A stretch of 64,000 nucleotides of DNA from Seleniivibrio woodruffii (GCF_004339245.1 NZ_SMGG01000007.1:62001-126000), one strand, 5' to 3'. Numbered from the stretch's first letter, positions 1 through 8,925 are shown. Numbers and translations are program-made. Notes: a model not told the origin generated them from the sequence alone.

Positions 1-21
1 AGACCCAAAACAATCCCAACT

Positions 22-876
22 CTATCCAACATCAGAGCAATTGTCGCTCATATTCCATATCGAACATGAAACAATGCGTCGATGAGCCTGCATATTCTTT
101 CGCACCTCTGTTACCCTGTCATTCTGCAAGTCATAAATAATCCGCGCTTCAACAGATCTCGCCAGCACATTCCCATCTGGAGAATGATGAAGAATGATAT
201 TCTCAAGTTTTTGAAGAACCGGCTCATCGATCTCAATCATCTTGGCAGCATTCTCTAACAATATCTTATGCGATGAAGAAACAGCACCGACATAAAGACC
301 TGTGTGCGTGACCTGAAAGCCTCGCTCTGTCATCCTGTAACACTTGGCTTTTCCAATATTAACAAGCATAATTCCCATGATGAGATGGTCATAATTTATA
401 TATTTTCCAATGCGATCCATCTTCGCAAATAGTTCTGCTGTCTCAAAAAGCTCGCAGGTATGAACCAGAAGACCGCCAATGTAATTATATTTACTGTCAT
501 TCGACTCCGGCGCATCTACAAACAACCTCATTAGCTTTCTGTCTCGATGAATCATGCGGAATAGCCTACTACACATGTCATCCTGCAGATTAAAACTGTA
601 ATCCACAAACTTCTGCATGTATTTTTCATAAAGCTTGTTCAGACCTATTCTTACTCTGGAAATGCTGATCCTACCGTTTTTCCTATTCTTAATCCTGACA
701 CCGTCGATACTGATTTCACTGTAATCAGCCAGAATACGAAGTGTGGCATCGATATTATCTTTGCAGTAGGCAACTTCTTGTCCTTTTGGACCAGAAACAT
801 GTAGTTTCAAACACCTGCCGTCAGAGTTGACAACTTCCTTATGTATGACTACAAACTCACCAAGATATTCAACCAT
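22..876 (-). CDS. Degenerate HD-domain protein (YhaM-like arrangement)
   Basis: A 284-residue soluble protein. The middle and end resemble the HD phosphohydrolase domain of YhaM-type exonucleases: GGLLVHT at about 134-140 matches the first metal-binding His, an HTG at 191 and an HH pair at 230-231 follow. The usual HD doublet before IGK is replaced by VN (172-176), so the metal site looks incomplete and the protein may not be catalytic. The N-terminal 120 residues are unplaced. HD-domain relaxases of the TraI_2/MobH kind are an alternative relative. It is divergent from the small regulator gene at 1001, with a long palindrome between them. Confidence 0.5.
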   Translation of the reverse strand: MVEYLGEFVVIHKEVVNSDGRCLKLHVSGPKGQEVAYCKDNIDATLRILADYSEISIDGVRIKNRKNGRISISRVRIGLNKLYEKYMQKFVDYSFNLQDDMCSRLFRMIHRDRKLMRLFVDAPESNDSKYNYIGGLLVHTCELFETAELFAKMDRIGKYINYDHLIMGIMLVNIGKAKCYRMTERGFQVTHTGLYVGAVSSSHKILLENAAKMIEIDEPVLQKLENIILHHSPDGNVLARSVEARIIYDLQNDRVTEVRKNMQAHRRIVSCSIWNMSDNCSDVG

Positions 877-906
877 CGCACACCGCCACTGTTCTCACAA
901 GAACAC

Positions 907-936
907 GTTTATTTTTAAACATGTTTAATAATAAAC
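907..936. promoter_or_regulatory. 30-bp near-perfect palindrome, likely operator
   Basis: GTTTATT-N-TTAAACATGTTTAA-N-AATAAAC is symmetric except for one position per arm and is centred on ACATGT. It lies between two divergent genes, where a repressor would control both. TGTTTAT half-sites recur just before the gene at 1001 and upstream of the XRE regulator (about 1788-1797), so the XRE protein is a possible binder. That link is inference. Confidence 0.45.
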
Positions 937-1000
937 ATTCAATTGCGTCATGTCAATGAAATAATTTGATTTTTACTCTTTTGATGTTTATTCTTGTTAT

Positions 1001-1207
1001 ATGGAAATAAGACTTAAACCCGAATATTTAGAAGAAATTAAAAAGAAGCACACAACCTATTCGCTTGGAAAAATACTAAGCAACCACCAGGCAATACGTA
1101 TTTTCAGCGGAGAGGCCAATATAACTCTCAAGTCATACTACGTTCTTTGCAAAGCAATGGGATGGGATTTTCCTGAGTATTTCAGTGTCAAAGATGACGC
1201 TGAATAG
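1001..1207 (+). CDS. Small helix-turn-helix-like protein
   Basis: A 68-residue protein that reads like a compact DNA-binding helical domain (KILSNHQAIRIFSGEANITL followed by a helix ending at GWDFPEYF), similar in shape to short XRE or Arc-type regulators found on mobile elements. I cannot name the family. No good Shine-Dalgarno precedes the ATG. It faces away from the HD-like gene across the 907-936 palindrome, which suggests an autoregulatory role. Confidence 0.4.
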   Translation: MEIRLKPEYLEEIKKKHTTYSLGKILSNHQAIRIFSGEANITLKSYYVLCKAMGWDFPEYFSVKDDAE

Positions 1208-1284
1208 ATTAGTCTTCTACATATTTTAGATTATTGACAATATATTTTTGTGATTTATAATATAGAGTACATAAGGAGGACACT

Positions 1285-1392
1285 ATGGAACTGATTACAT
1301 CACCAATCTTTATTTTCCTCATGATTGTCGGAGTACTTGGAATAGGCGCACAACTGCTGTTGAATAGCAGACATAAGCAAAAGAATAAATAA
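1285..1392 (+). CDS. 35-residue single-pass membrane peptide
   Basis: ATG at 1285 is preceded by a perfect AAGGAGG with 5-nt spacing, and the frame runs 35 codons to TAA. The peptide is one hydrophobic helix (about residues 4-26) followed by a Lys/His-rich tail ending in QKNK. A rho-independent terminator starts at the stop codon, so the gene looks like a real, self-contained unit. Function unknown. Small toxin peptides and phage-element membrane peptides have this shape. Confidence 0.5.
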   Translation: MELITSPIFIFLMIVGVLGIGAQLLLNSRHKQKNK

Positions 1393-1419
1393 GAGAAGGC
1401 TTCTGCTTTCTCTTTTTTT
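1392..1419 (+). terminator. Rho-independent terminator
   Basis: AGAGAAGGC-TTCT-GCTTTCTCT forms a 9-bp stem with one G.U pair and is followed by seven T. It ends the 35-residue peptide gene and lies against the stop codon of the convergent XRE gene, so it may serve both. Confidence 0.75.
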
Positions 1420-1765
1420 ATATCAGCTTATCGAGTTCAGAAAGTATTCCGGTAACCGCCGCCTTCTTCCCGCTGTCGGCAGTCTCAAGACTCTTCTGCA
1501 GCTTCTGCAACGTTTCATCAGCAAGAAAGTCAGTCTCAGGCATCAACAGCCTTTCAACGTTCACGCCCAATCTCTCGGACAGACTCAGAAGTATCGCAAC
1601 TGTGGGATTCGCTTTGCCGGTTTCCAGATGTGACACATAGGTGGGATGCAGCCCAGCAAGCTCAGCCAGCCTCTCCTGAGAGTAGCCCTTCGCCTTGCGC
1701 AGCTTCTTGATGTTTACAGCTAGAATTTCCATGAATTCAGTCATTTTGGCTTCGTTTATTTCCAT
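1418..1765 (-). CDS. XRE-family transcriptional regulator
   Basis: A 115-residue protein with a standard Cro/C1-type helix-turn-helix at about residues 17-70 (NIKKLRKAKGYSQERLAELA, then VSHLETGKANPT). A short C-terminal tail carries acidic and Lys-rich helices of the kind used for dimerisation. This is the usual repressor form on integrative elements. It faces the exported-protein gene at 1884, and the 64-bp gap contains a GATAAACA box similar to the 907-936 palindrome half-sites. Confidence 0.8.
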   Translation of the reverse strand: MEINEAKMTEFMEILAVNIKKLRKAKGYSQERLAELAGLHPTYVSHLETGKANPTVAILLSLSERLGVNVERLLMPETDFLADETLQKLQKSLETADSGKKAAVTGILSELDKLI

Positions 1766-1883
1766 ACGGAAATATATTATTTTTCCAAAACGATAAACAT
1801 AGATGATACTACATCATAATTGACTTTATTTGTCTGTTACTCTATATTTCTATTCATTCTATGTATTATATTACGAGGTGAAC

Positions 1884-2801
1884 ATGAAAAGGTTGCTTTT
1901 AGTCATGATACTATGTATCAGCTCAGCTCTCGCTTATGCTGAAGATGCAGTCACTCAATACGACCTCTCTTCAGAACTTGTCACAAAGAACATCCTTGTT
2001 CCGACCAAAGGATACGGGGATGTCGCATTTACACAGGGCGATATAGCCAATATGGTTGGTCAGAGGCTTGCCTCATACTCTTCGATGCAGAAGTTCTATA
2101 AGTTCATGTACAACGAGCATGTGGAGGGCTGGACAGGTGTGCGCGGGACTAAGTCTCCTGAAGGCAATTTCATTTCTCTGGCATACTTTGGCAATCAAGA
2201 CAAAAAGCCCATAGGAACTAACAGAACGGCTTACACAGAGGCAAAGCTGCCCTATTACATCCAGAACAACAAGATGGCATTGACACTGCCTAACAAGTTC
2301 GCAGAAGTGATGAGCAGAGGCTTTTCATTGTTTGGACCTAAGCCTCTGGATACATCCACCAACATCAAATACGACATCCAGAACGCATTTGATGCCCTTA
2401 AAGAGAATGACACCTACTGCGCTGTTTATACTCTCAAGGATTCATTCCAATACAACGGCAAGCTGGATAATCTGACAAGCCTCATCAGGAACTCCAACAA
2501 ATATGTAAACGTATTCAATGGCGAAAAAAGGGACAGCCTGAAATACATCATAACCTATATGTTCCCCACTCTTGAGCCTGAGCTTTATAAGCAGTGCATC
2601 GACAACACAGGCGACGACCCTGTGCTTATCAAACCCGATTACGTCGCTTATCAGTACAAGCTGGAAGCCTACCCCTACATGGCGGGTTACAGGATAACCT
2701 ACGAGCTTAAGATCCCATACTTCGTACAGGGCGACGGCAAACTTATCAATTCCGAGGTCATAGAGGAAACGAAGCAGATTATAAGGACCACTTTGAAATA
2801 G
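1884..2801 (+). CDS. Exported protein of unknown function
   Basis: The ATG at 1884 is preferred over the upstream in-frame start at 1830 because it has GAGGTG seven bases before it and begins a clear signal peptide (MKRLLLVMILCISSALAYA, cleavage after AYA). The mature protein is about 285 residues, rich in Tyr and Asn, with only two Cys and no repeat. No family recognised. It is followed at 9 bp by a lipoprotein gene, so the two probably form an envelope-acting operon of the element. Confidence 0.6.
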   Translation: MKRLLLVMILCISSALAYAEDAVTQYDLSSELVTKNILVPTKGYGDVAFTQGDIANMVGQRLASYSSMQKFYKFMYNEHVEGWTGVRGTKSPEGNFISLAYFGNQDKKPIGTNRTAYTEAKLPYYIQNNKMALTLPNKFAEVMSRGFSLFGPKPLDTSTNIKYDIQNAFDALKENDTYCAVYTLKDSFQYNGKLDNLTSLIRNSNKYVNVFNGEKRDSLKYIITYMFPTLEPELYKQCIDNTGDDPVLIKPDYVAYQYKLEAYPYMAGYRITYELKIPYFVQGDGKLINSEVIEETKQIIRTTLK

Positions 2802-2810
2802 GAGGATATC

Positions 2811-3200
2811 GTGAAAGTATTTATTATCTCGTTACTGCTTGGGACGATAGTGCTGTTTACCGGGTGTGCGGCGAAGACAGGCAACTCTAAACTTGCTGAA
2901 GCAACGAATGAGTCTGTCTCGCAGACAATCATTAAAGGAACATCCACGAAGGCTGATCTTCGCAGGAGCTTTGGTGAACCGCAGAAGGTTGACTTCACAG
3001 AATCGGGTCTTGAGAAATGGGAATACTCATTTATCAGGAAATCCCAGAAGGCTATCAACTTTGTACCGCTTGCCGGAGCATTTGTCGGCGGCACGAATGA
3101 CACAACGAAAACTCTGCTTGTAATCTTCAAAGGCGACGTTGTAGAAAACTATGCTCTGTCCACCGCACAGGGCGAAACAAAAGCAGGGCTGTTTCAGTAA
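2811..3200 (+). CDS. BamE/SmpA-like lipoprotein
   Basis: Starts with GTG after GGAGG. The N-terminus is a lipoprotein signal with lipobox FTGC (Cys at about 19). The mature part (GTSTKADLRRSFGEPQKVDF, then EKWEYSF) resembles the SmpA/OmlA fold, where a short helix and a GEP turn precede a WxY strand. Members of this fold sit in the outer membrane assembly machinery, and stand-alone copies are common on conjugative elements. A strong terminator follows 10 bp downstream. Confidence 0.65.
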   Translation: MKVFIISLLLGTIVLFTGCAAKTGNSKLAEATNESVSQTIIKGTSTKADLRRSFGEPQKVDFTESGLEKWEYSFIRKSQKAINFVPLAGAFVGGTNDTTKTLLVIFKGDVVENYALSTAQGETKAGLFQ

Positions 3201-3210
3201 AAATCAATTA

Positions 3211-3240
3211 GGCTCCGCTCAACGGCGGAGCCTTTTCTTT
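3211..3240 (+). terminator. Rho-independent terminator
   Basis: GGCTCCGC-TCAAC-GCGGAGCC type hairpin (8-bp stem) followed by TTTTCTTT, 10 bp after the lipoprotein stop. It closes the 1884-3200 operon. Confidence 0.85.
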
Positions 3241-3322
3241 AACCCTCTGATATCACACCCAAAACAATACAAGACGTTTATATATTTTCAGGCAGCTTTC
3301 AAGTTATCATCCCGATTATTTT

Positions 3323-3433
3323 ATGCGGGAGTTTGTTTTGATTGATGAGATACTGAAATCTATGAAAGCCTACCAAAAGGGAGACATGCCCCTTATCGCT
3401 GATACCATAGGTCTAGCAACAACAAAATGCTAA
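3323..3433 (+). CDS. Possible 36-residue peptide or gene remnant
   Basis: An open frame of 36 codons beginning ATGCGGGAGTTT, reading MREFVLIDEILKSMKAYQKG and continuing to LATTKC. The composition is protein-like, but no convincing Shine-Dalgarno precedes it and it ends abruptly, so it may be the 5' stump of a lost gene. The remaining bases to 3583 show nothing I can interpret. Confidence 0.2.
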   Translation: MREFVLIDEILKSMKAYQKGDMPLIADTIGLATTKC

Positions 3434-3583
3434 TGTAAGAATTAGATAATAATTAAGACATTTATTGTATCATTTATTTCTTAGGCAAGGTTCTAATACA
3501 ATTCAAATAATAAAAGCCTAATATGATTGCATCTTTTATTTAATATGTTATCATCTCTATAGTTTACAGTATGGAGAAACTAT

Positions 3584-4258
3584 ATGCCAGATGATAAATT
3601 ATATAATCTTGCGGAGAAAATATATTTTCATGAACTGGGACGTGTTGAGCACATAAGAAACAGACAACAATTACCCATGGCTGTCTTAATGGTGTTTATT
3701 AGCATATATGTTTTCTTCACCAATAAAGTAACTCTTGCACTGTCTGATGATAAGCATAAGATATTTTGCATATTATTATTTCTTAGTCTCATATGTTTTT
3801 TTGGAGCACTTTTTTATTTTATTAAAGTTTTTAAGTATAAAAATATAAAACATATGCCAACGGCAAAAGCTATAAGTGATTATAGAGATGAACTAGAAAA
3901 AAAGTCACTTGAACCAGAGGCAGACTGGAATGCTGAAGATGTTTTTAATGATTGGATGGTAAAACGGTTTAATGAAAACTCTTCGAAAAATTTCGTTACT
4001 AACCTTGAAAACTCTAAATCACTTGAAAAATGTAATCTTTTTATAATAATGAATGTATTTATTATTGTTATTCTATGTTTTCTGTATACATTCGGCTCTC
4101 TTGACAAGAAAGATAGTCGTAATGATCTAAAAATTCATTTCATTGGTAGTAACAGAGTTAACCTTTCATATAATGAGAAATCTTCAGGATTTATAATTGA
4201 AGTAGATAGCTTAAATAGAGGCATCACTGTTAAAGAGGACAATGATGCAAAGAATTAA
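3584..4258 (+). CDS. Three-helix membrane protein of unknown function
   Basis: A 224-residue protein with hydrophobic segments at about 29-46, 62-86 and 152-172, an Asn/Lys-rich cytoplasmic linker and a soluble C-terminal tail. The arrangement, two helices then a charged region with a third helix, is typical of small membrane effectors or sensors in defence cassettes, but I recognise no family. The region is AT-rich compared with the genes to its left. It overlaps the next gene by 17 bases, so the two are translationally coupled. Confidence 0.5.
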   Translation: MPDDKLYNLAEKIYFHELGRVEHIRNRQQLPMAVLMVFISIYVFFTNKVTLALSDDKHKIFCILLFLSLICFFGALFYFIKVFKYKNIKHMPTAKAISDYRDELEKKSLEPEADWNAEDVFNDWMVKRFNENSSKNFVTNLENSKSLEKCNLFIIMNVFIIVILCFLYTFGSLDKKDSRNDLKIHFIGSNRVNLSYNEKSSGFIIEVDSLNRGITVKEDNDAKN

Positions 4259-4778
4259 TATAGAGCAACTTATTGAACTTCTGAAATCATTAAATCAAGA
4301 ACAAGTTGATGAAAAGAATACTCCTCCGATAGGTCCAGATGATAATGATGTTCCTGGCAGATATAAAACAATAGGCGGTTTTAAGGTAATATCTAAGTCA
4401 TCACAAAAAAAAGCTAGAGAGAGGCATAGACAACATAGACAAACACTAAAAACACGTAAAGGCATCGCAAACTATGTGGGTTCACCTATACGTGAGAACC
4501 CTTCTGTGCAGAATAGAGGAGGAAAAGCGGGTAAAATCGCTAAACGTGGAGGCAAAGCAATCCCTTCATATAAGTATCATAATCTTAATGCTTATAGTAA
4601 GAAAAAACTACTTGATTCCATTATTAAGCATTTAGATATTGGTTGTGCTGTCCAATCAAGGGACATACCGGTAGAAATAGAAGTTAGATTAAATGAGAAG
4701 ACGTTAACAGTCACCAATCCTTGCGACGGGACAAAAACGCTATATCATATCATAAAAGGGATGTTAAGAAAAATTTGA
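4242..4778 (+). CDS. Basic protein partnered with the membrane protein
   Basis: A 178-residue protein whose middle third (about 50-110) is very rich in Lys and Arg with Gly (KKARERHRQHRQTLKTRKG, NRGGKAGKIAKRGGKA), a nucleic-acid-binding or disordered look. The C-terminal 60 residues look folded (DIPVEIEVRLNEKTLTVTN). ATG codons at 4242 and 4245 are both possible starts. It overlaps the membrane gene and shares its low GC, suggesting a two-gene unit. Function unknown. Confidence 0.45.
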   Translation: MMQRINIEQLIELLKSLNQEQVDEKNTPPIGPDDNDVPGRYKTIGGFKVISKSSQKKARERHRQHRQTLKTRKGIANYVGSPIRENPSVQNRGGKAGKIAKRGGKAIPSYKYHNLNAYSKKKLLDSIIKHLDIGCAVQSRDIPVEIEVRLNEKTLTVTNPCDGTKTLYHIIKGMLRKI

Positions 4779-4812
4779 TAGAATTATAACGAAGGTGGCG
4801 TCTGGAGCAGAA

Positions 4813-5166
4813 ATGATAATGTTCGTCTTGTGGATTATATGCGTAGCAACTGCTGCATATCTTGTTAAACAGTACCGCCGTTCATTCTGGTGGGTTCTGC
4901 TTGTTGCGATACTTCCGATAGCTGTTATTGTGCTACCCATGCTCGGACGCAGAGAAGGTTTAGGCGGATATAAAAAATGCAGTGAATGTCGTGAGCTTAT
5001 TAAGTATGATGCAGGTATATGTCCCCACTGTCACTCTGACCAGAACGCAGAGCCCAAAGGCTCAAAAAAGGGTATCGTCATCACCACAATAATCTGCCCC
5101 AAGTGCAAATCGGTGAATACTTCCGACAGCAAGACGTGCTATAATTGCGGGAAGAAGATGGCTTAG
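4813..5166 (+). CDS. Membrane protein with two zinc-ribbon motifs
   Basis: I place the start at ATG 4813 (GGAG seven bases upstream) rather than the GTG at 4795. Residues 1-20 and 27-44 are hydrophobic helices. The C-terminal half carries two zinc-ribbon knuckle pairs, CSEC...CPHC and CPKC...CYNC, as in the DZR/zinc-ribbon families. Such proteins are widespread and mostly uncharacterised. It converges on hsdS with a 4-base overlap of the two stop regions. Confidence 0.55.
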   Translation: MIMFVLWIICVATAAYLVKQYRRSFWWVLLVAILPIAVIVLPMLGRREGLGGYKKCSECRELIKYDAGICPHCHSDQNAEPKGSKKGIVITTIICPKCKSVNTSDSKTCYNCGKKMA

Positions 5167-6653
5167 TTTTTAGGCACTCCTATAACGTCTTCATTCATTA
5201 TTCTGATTGCCTCTTGTTCTTTATAGTATGCATCAGATCTAAGCTGATTTGCTTTTAATACAAGCGAATTAATTTCTTTCTGTTTATCTTGATTTTTAAG
5301 CAATGGGATACTGACATCACCAAGATGATTGCTGTCGATTTCATCAACAACAGCCCCATATGTATTTCTCGTTATGAGACTATAACCATATTCCGAATTA
5401 AGCCAACAGTATAAATATCCTGAAATATCCGAACTAAAAGGGAAAATTCTTAAAATATGTTCATTGGCAGCCCAATTTTCTAGATGTTTAGGGACAATAT
5501 TTGTTTTGCCTATTGTTCCACTACGGGTAACAAGGATACAATTCTCCTTTAACAATAGTTGTTCAGCTACTCTTTCTTTGTGTAAGGCTTTGGAAAGATA
5601 TTTCTCACAATTTGGAGATAGCTCTAATAGCTGTTTTCCGCCGAAAAAGGGGACTCCATTGTTTTTGTCAACATATACTCTTTTAAATCTTCCGGGGAGA
5701 ATAATTTTCTGTGATAAAGTGGGGTCTTTGAGCTTTTTAACATCTTTTGCATGTTTTTTTATATGGTCTTCAATAATATCAATTAAAGGCAGATGATAAC
5801 TTCCGTCAAATCGCATATTCAGTCTGCTTAATTTAACCTGAAAATTTCGTACATTATCAATATCTCGAAAATACGAAACTTTTAAATCGTCCAAAGAGGG
5901 CAAGGATAACTCTTCATATAAGATGTCTTCAGCTTTATCCATAAGTTCATTTGATTCGTCACGCAATTCGTATGAAGTCTCTATTAACCGATGAATTGTA
6001 TTCTTTATGTCTTCAGGTGCATTCGGAATCACAACATTCTGCAGATGCTCAGGCTCAATATGTTCAACAACAGCACCATAATTATTAGACTGTAGTATCT
6101 TTTGCCCTGTATCAGTCTTGAAAAATGTGTAAATGTATCCACCGTCATATTGCTCTTTTCCAGATATTCTTAATAAGTCATGGCTCAAAATGTTACCGTC
6201 CAAAGTAGAAGACACAAAAGATGATTTACCTATCGTCCCTGAAATGGTTAATAGAACCATGCCCTTTTTAACTTTTAATAGGTCAATATTTGTATCTGTT
6301 TTTTCAGAAATATATTGCTGTGCCTTGGGATAAATTTCTGATATTGCTGATGGTTGAAAGATAGGAAATGCGGACTTCTCTACGAATAATCGTTTAAAAC
6401 GTGGACGATGAAACGCATTAGCTACTAATCCATTATTACTCCATAAATAAACATAACCATATTTTGAATATTTAACTAAGTTAATCGCTGCCTTTGCTTC
6501 CAAATCAAAAGCACTCGCCTCAAATCTCATCTTATTATGAATAATATCATTCAGAGAAACCGATGTGCTTTTAGGCTTATCCGGTAAAAATGTATAGTCT
6601 TTTTCAGGTTTTTCTATGTCATGGATATGTCGTGGTGCTGTATTGCCTACCAT
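5163..6653 (-). CDS. hsdS: Type I-like restriction-modification specificity subunit
   Basis: A 496-residue DNA-recognition subunit with two target-recognition domains that repeat the same pattern: SGTIGKSS...NYGAVVEHIEPEHLQ...IP in the first half and SGTIGKTN...TYGAVVDEIDSNHLG...IP in the second, each followed by a helical spacer. This is the HsdS architecture and implies a bipartite target. The start at 6653 has AGGAAGGA six bases upstream and overlaps the methylase stop by 7 bases (ATGGTAG), so the pair is coupled. An in-frame ATG at 6677 is possible but has no ribosome site. No separate hsdR lies beside it. Confidence 0.85.
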   Translation of the reverse strand: MVGNTAPRHIHDIEKPEKDYTFLPDKPKSTSVSLNDIIHNKMRFEASAFDLEAKAAINLVKYSKYGYVYLWSNNGLVANAFHRPRFKRLFVEKSAFPIFQPSAISEIYPKAQQYISEKTDTNIDLLKVKKGMVLLTISGTIGKSSFVSSTLDGNILSHDLLRISGKEQYDGGYIYTFFKTDTGQKILQSNNYGAVVEHIEPEHLQNVVIPNAPEDIKNTIHRLIETSYELRDESNELMDKAEDILYEELSLPSLDDLKVSYFRDIDNVRNFQVKLSRLNMRFDGSYHLPLIDIIEDHIKKHAKDVKKLKDPTLSQKIILPGRFKRVYVDKNNGVPFFGGKQLLELSPNCEKYLSKALHKERVAEQLLLKENCILVTRSGTIGKTNIVPKHLENWAANEHILRIFPFSSDISGYLYCWLNSEYGYSLITRNTYGAVVDEIDSNHLGDVSIPLLKNQDKQKEINSLVLKANQLRSDAYYKEQEAIRIMNEDVIGVPKN

Positions 6654-8668
6654 GATATTCCTTCCTGTCTCTTCCATTCTGCAAATATTTCTGCAACATG
6701 AACAGTTTGATCATTCACAATTCTTTCCTGACTTATCTCTTTGCGATAAGTCATATTTCCGTCTCTGTCTCTTTCCTTAACCAGATTTTCTTGTTCGACT
6801 ATAACAAGATTTCCGTCTTCGTCTCTTTTATAAATTTTTGTCCCACGCTTATCATGTCCGATATGGTCTACCATAGTCATAAATATATTGTAGTCTGCCA
6901 TACATCCGTTCACTTCTTCTTCACGGATTTCCTCTGGTGTCTTCTTCTGTATAATTAAAACAGATGTTTGTGTCCCGTTTCTAGGTTGAAACGTATCCGC
7001 ATGTAAATCTATACTTGCTATCAACTTCACATTTTTAATAAGCCAGAACCTAATGTATTCTAATCCGGGAGCCCCAAGTATACTATCAGGCAAAACTATC
7101 GCAGCCCTTCCGCCCGGTTTAAGCAACTGAATTATTCGTTCGATAAAAAGTTGCTCCGGCGAAACACTACTTTGCAGTCTATCTGTTTTATTCCATGAGC
7201 CTTTTTTATCTTTTTGCCATATATATGCTATTTCAAACTGTTCAAGAATACTGTGGTCTTGAATTGGTATTTTTGAGCCGAAAGGAGGGTTCGTAACTAT
7301 TACATCGAACTGGTTTATATTGTTGTGATTGGTAATACTACCCTGCTTAATTTTAAGTGATTCACACAGTTGTTTTTTTACATCTTCTTCCCATTCGTGC
7401 GGAGGAAGCAGGGAGTTAAGTTTCAGAATATTGCCACTTCCGTCATTATTCATGACCATGTTCATTTTTGTTGCTTTCACAAGGGAAGGGTTTATATCAA
7501 AGCCATAAAAATTTTCACGAGCTATATCAGATATAGTTTTCTGATATATTGCATAAATATCAGTATTCCATTCATCTTTCAATTTCCCATGAGACGTTTC
7601 GAGCTTTTCAACGATAAGGTCAATTACTTTCTTCATCGCCACAACCAAGAAGCCGCCTGTACCACAACTGCTATCAAGTACCTTTTCGTTCATTTGCGGG
7701 TTAATCATATCTACAACCATATGCATCACGTTTCTTGGAGTAAAAAACTCGCCCCTGTCTCCACGGAGATTAGCTCCAACAAGCTCTTCATATGCCTTGC
7801 CTTTAATATCAATATCAGTTGTCAGCAGAGAGTACTTCTGCAGTTCTGCGACCAGATAGGTTACAGTAATAGATTTAAGCTGTATTTCATCATTTGCAGC
7901 AAAAATTTGAGAATGCTTTTTCTTAACTTGAGAGAATATGTTATTGATTCTTTTATTAACTGAAATTTGTCCATCACGGTAATTACGTTCTCTCGAGGTT
8001 ACATAAAACTCTATAGGATTAAAAAGTTCTCTCTCGTCATGGATTTTACAGAATATTATCTTCAGAAACTCAAAAAATGCTTCCTGCTTTTGGAAACCTT
8101 CATTTGCATAAATAATATTATGGCATGTTTTGAAAGTGAAAAGAAGGTTGTCTTCATATGCTTTTATTAGATTGCCACGCACTGGTCTTTCGTTTTCGTC
8201 TGATACACCGTCCGCAGAAGGTATGTCATTAAATTCAACGATTTGAGGTTTTTTACTTTCATCAATAACTCGACGATAAACAGTCTTATGAAGACCATTA
8301 GTCCACATTCCCCATTCACAATTAACACATGCTGCCATGTAGCTTTTTAATTGCTCTAATCCATTGTCTTTGTCGTCCGGCTTAACGTCTTCTTTTTTAC
8401 ATTCAATAATAATAGAAATATTGTGTTGGTCGTTTTGCTCTTCTGGAGAGAGGCTATTAGGAAAGATAACAATGTCCGCTCTTTTTTTACCAGACCCCAT
8501 TTGCATCGTATATTCAACCTTAATACGATCTTTTGAATATTTATGCTCATTGACCAAACGTTTTTCGACTGTTTGTCTTACATATTCTTCGGGAGTATCA
8601 TTTCTAAAAGTACCGTCTATATAGTCTTTAATCTTCCCTTCAGGGATAGAAATAACAAGATTACTCAT
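6647..8668 (-). CDS. N6-adenine methylase fused to an N-terminal PD-(D/E)XK nuclease-like domain
   Basis: A 673-residue protein. The C-terminal two thirds is an HsdM-type methylase: motif I DSSCGTGGF (332-340), motif IV NPPFG (460-464), and the LLKPGGRAAIVLPD strand. The first 100 residues instead resemble the N-terminal domain of HsdR: RADIVIF (Asp65) then IIIECK (89-91), which is the D-(X)n-ExK nuclease signature. With the adjacent HsdS and no hsdR, the pair looks like a BcgI-type enzyme, where one polypeptide cuts and methylates and a second recognises DNA. Whether the nuclease residues are active is inference. Confidence 0.8.
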   Translation of the reverse strand: MSNLVISIPEGKIKDYIDGTFRNDTPEEYVRQTVEKRLVNEHKYSKDRIKVEYTMQMGSGKKRADIVIFPNSLSPEEQNDQHNISIIIECKKEDVKPDDKDNGLEQLKSYMAACVNCEWGMWTNGLHKTVYRRVIDESKKPQIVEFNDIPSADGVSDENERPVRGNLIKAYEDNLLFTFKTCHNIIYANEGFQKQEAFFEFLKIIFCKIHDERELFNPIEFYVTSRERNYRDGQISVNKRINNIFSQVKKKHSQIFAANDEIQLKSITVTYLVAELQKYSLLTTDIDIKGKAYEELVGANLRGDRGEFFTPRNVMHMVVDMINPQMNEKVLDSSCGTGGFLVVAMKKVIDLIVEKLETSHGKLKDEWNTDIYAIYQKTISDIARENFYGFDINPSLVKATKMNMVMNNDGSGNILKLNSLLPPHEWEEDVKKQLCESLKIKQGSITNHNNINQFDVIVTNPPFGSKIPIQDHSILEQFEIAYIWQKDKKGSWNKTDRLQSSVSPEQLFIERIIQLLKPGGRAAIVLPDSILGAPGLEYIRFWLIKNVKLIASIDLHADTFQPRNGTQTSVLIIQKKTPEEIREEEVNGCMADYNIFMTMVDHIGHDKRGTKIYKRDEDGNLVIVEQENLVKERDRDGNMTYRKEISQERIVNDQTVHVAEIFAEWKRQEGISW

Positions 8669-8740
8669 TAATAAGACTCCGTTTTTAATAGTTAAGTTTT
8701 ATTATGACATTCGGCGTATTTATTGTAAAGATTAAATCAA

Positions 8741-8925
8741 TTATCCTGATGGCACAGCCTCAGTCAGCTTATTCATCAGATACCGATTGATTTCCTTCTG
8801 CGTTCCTTCCCAGAGCGCACCGTCCTTGATTGGGAAGTATAGTCTTGCCGGAAGCGCCACGCTCCTGTCTCTGCCCGCCTTTCCGCCGAACTGTTGTATA
8901 GCGGCGCAGAAAAGGGACTCCTCAA
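8741..8925 (-). pseudogene. C-terminal remnant of an unidentified gene
   Basis: A minus-strand frame ending with TAA at 8741-8743 reads as a protein tail (FGGKAGRDRSVALPARLYF, then an amphipathic helix ending EAVPSG). The GC content is higher than around it. It has no start and runs into an unrelated plus-strand methylase fragment near 8925, so it is a truncated gene at a recombination junction. The frame stays open to about 8980, so the exact break is uncertain. Family not recognised. Confidence 0.4.
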
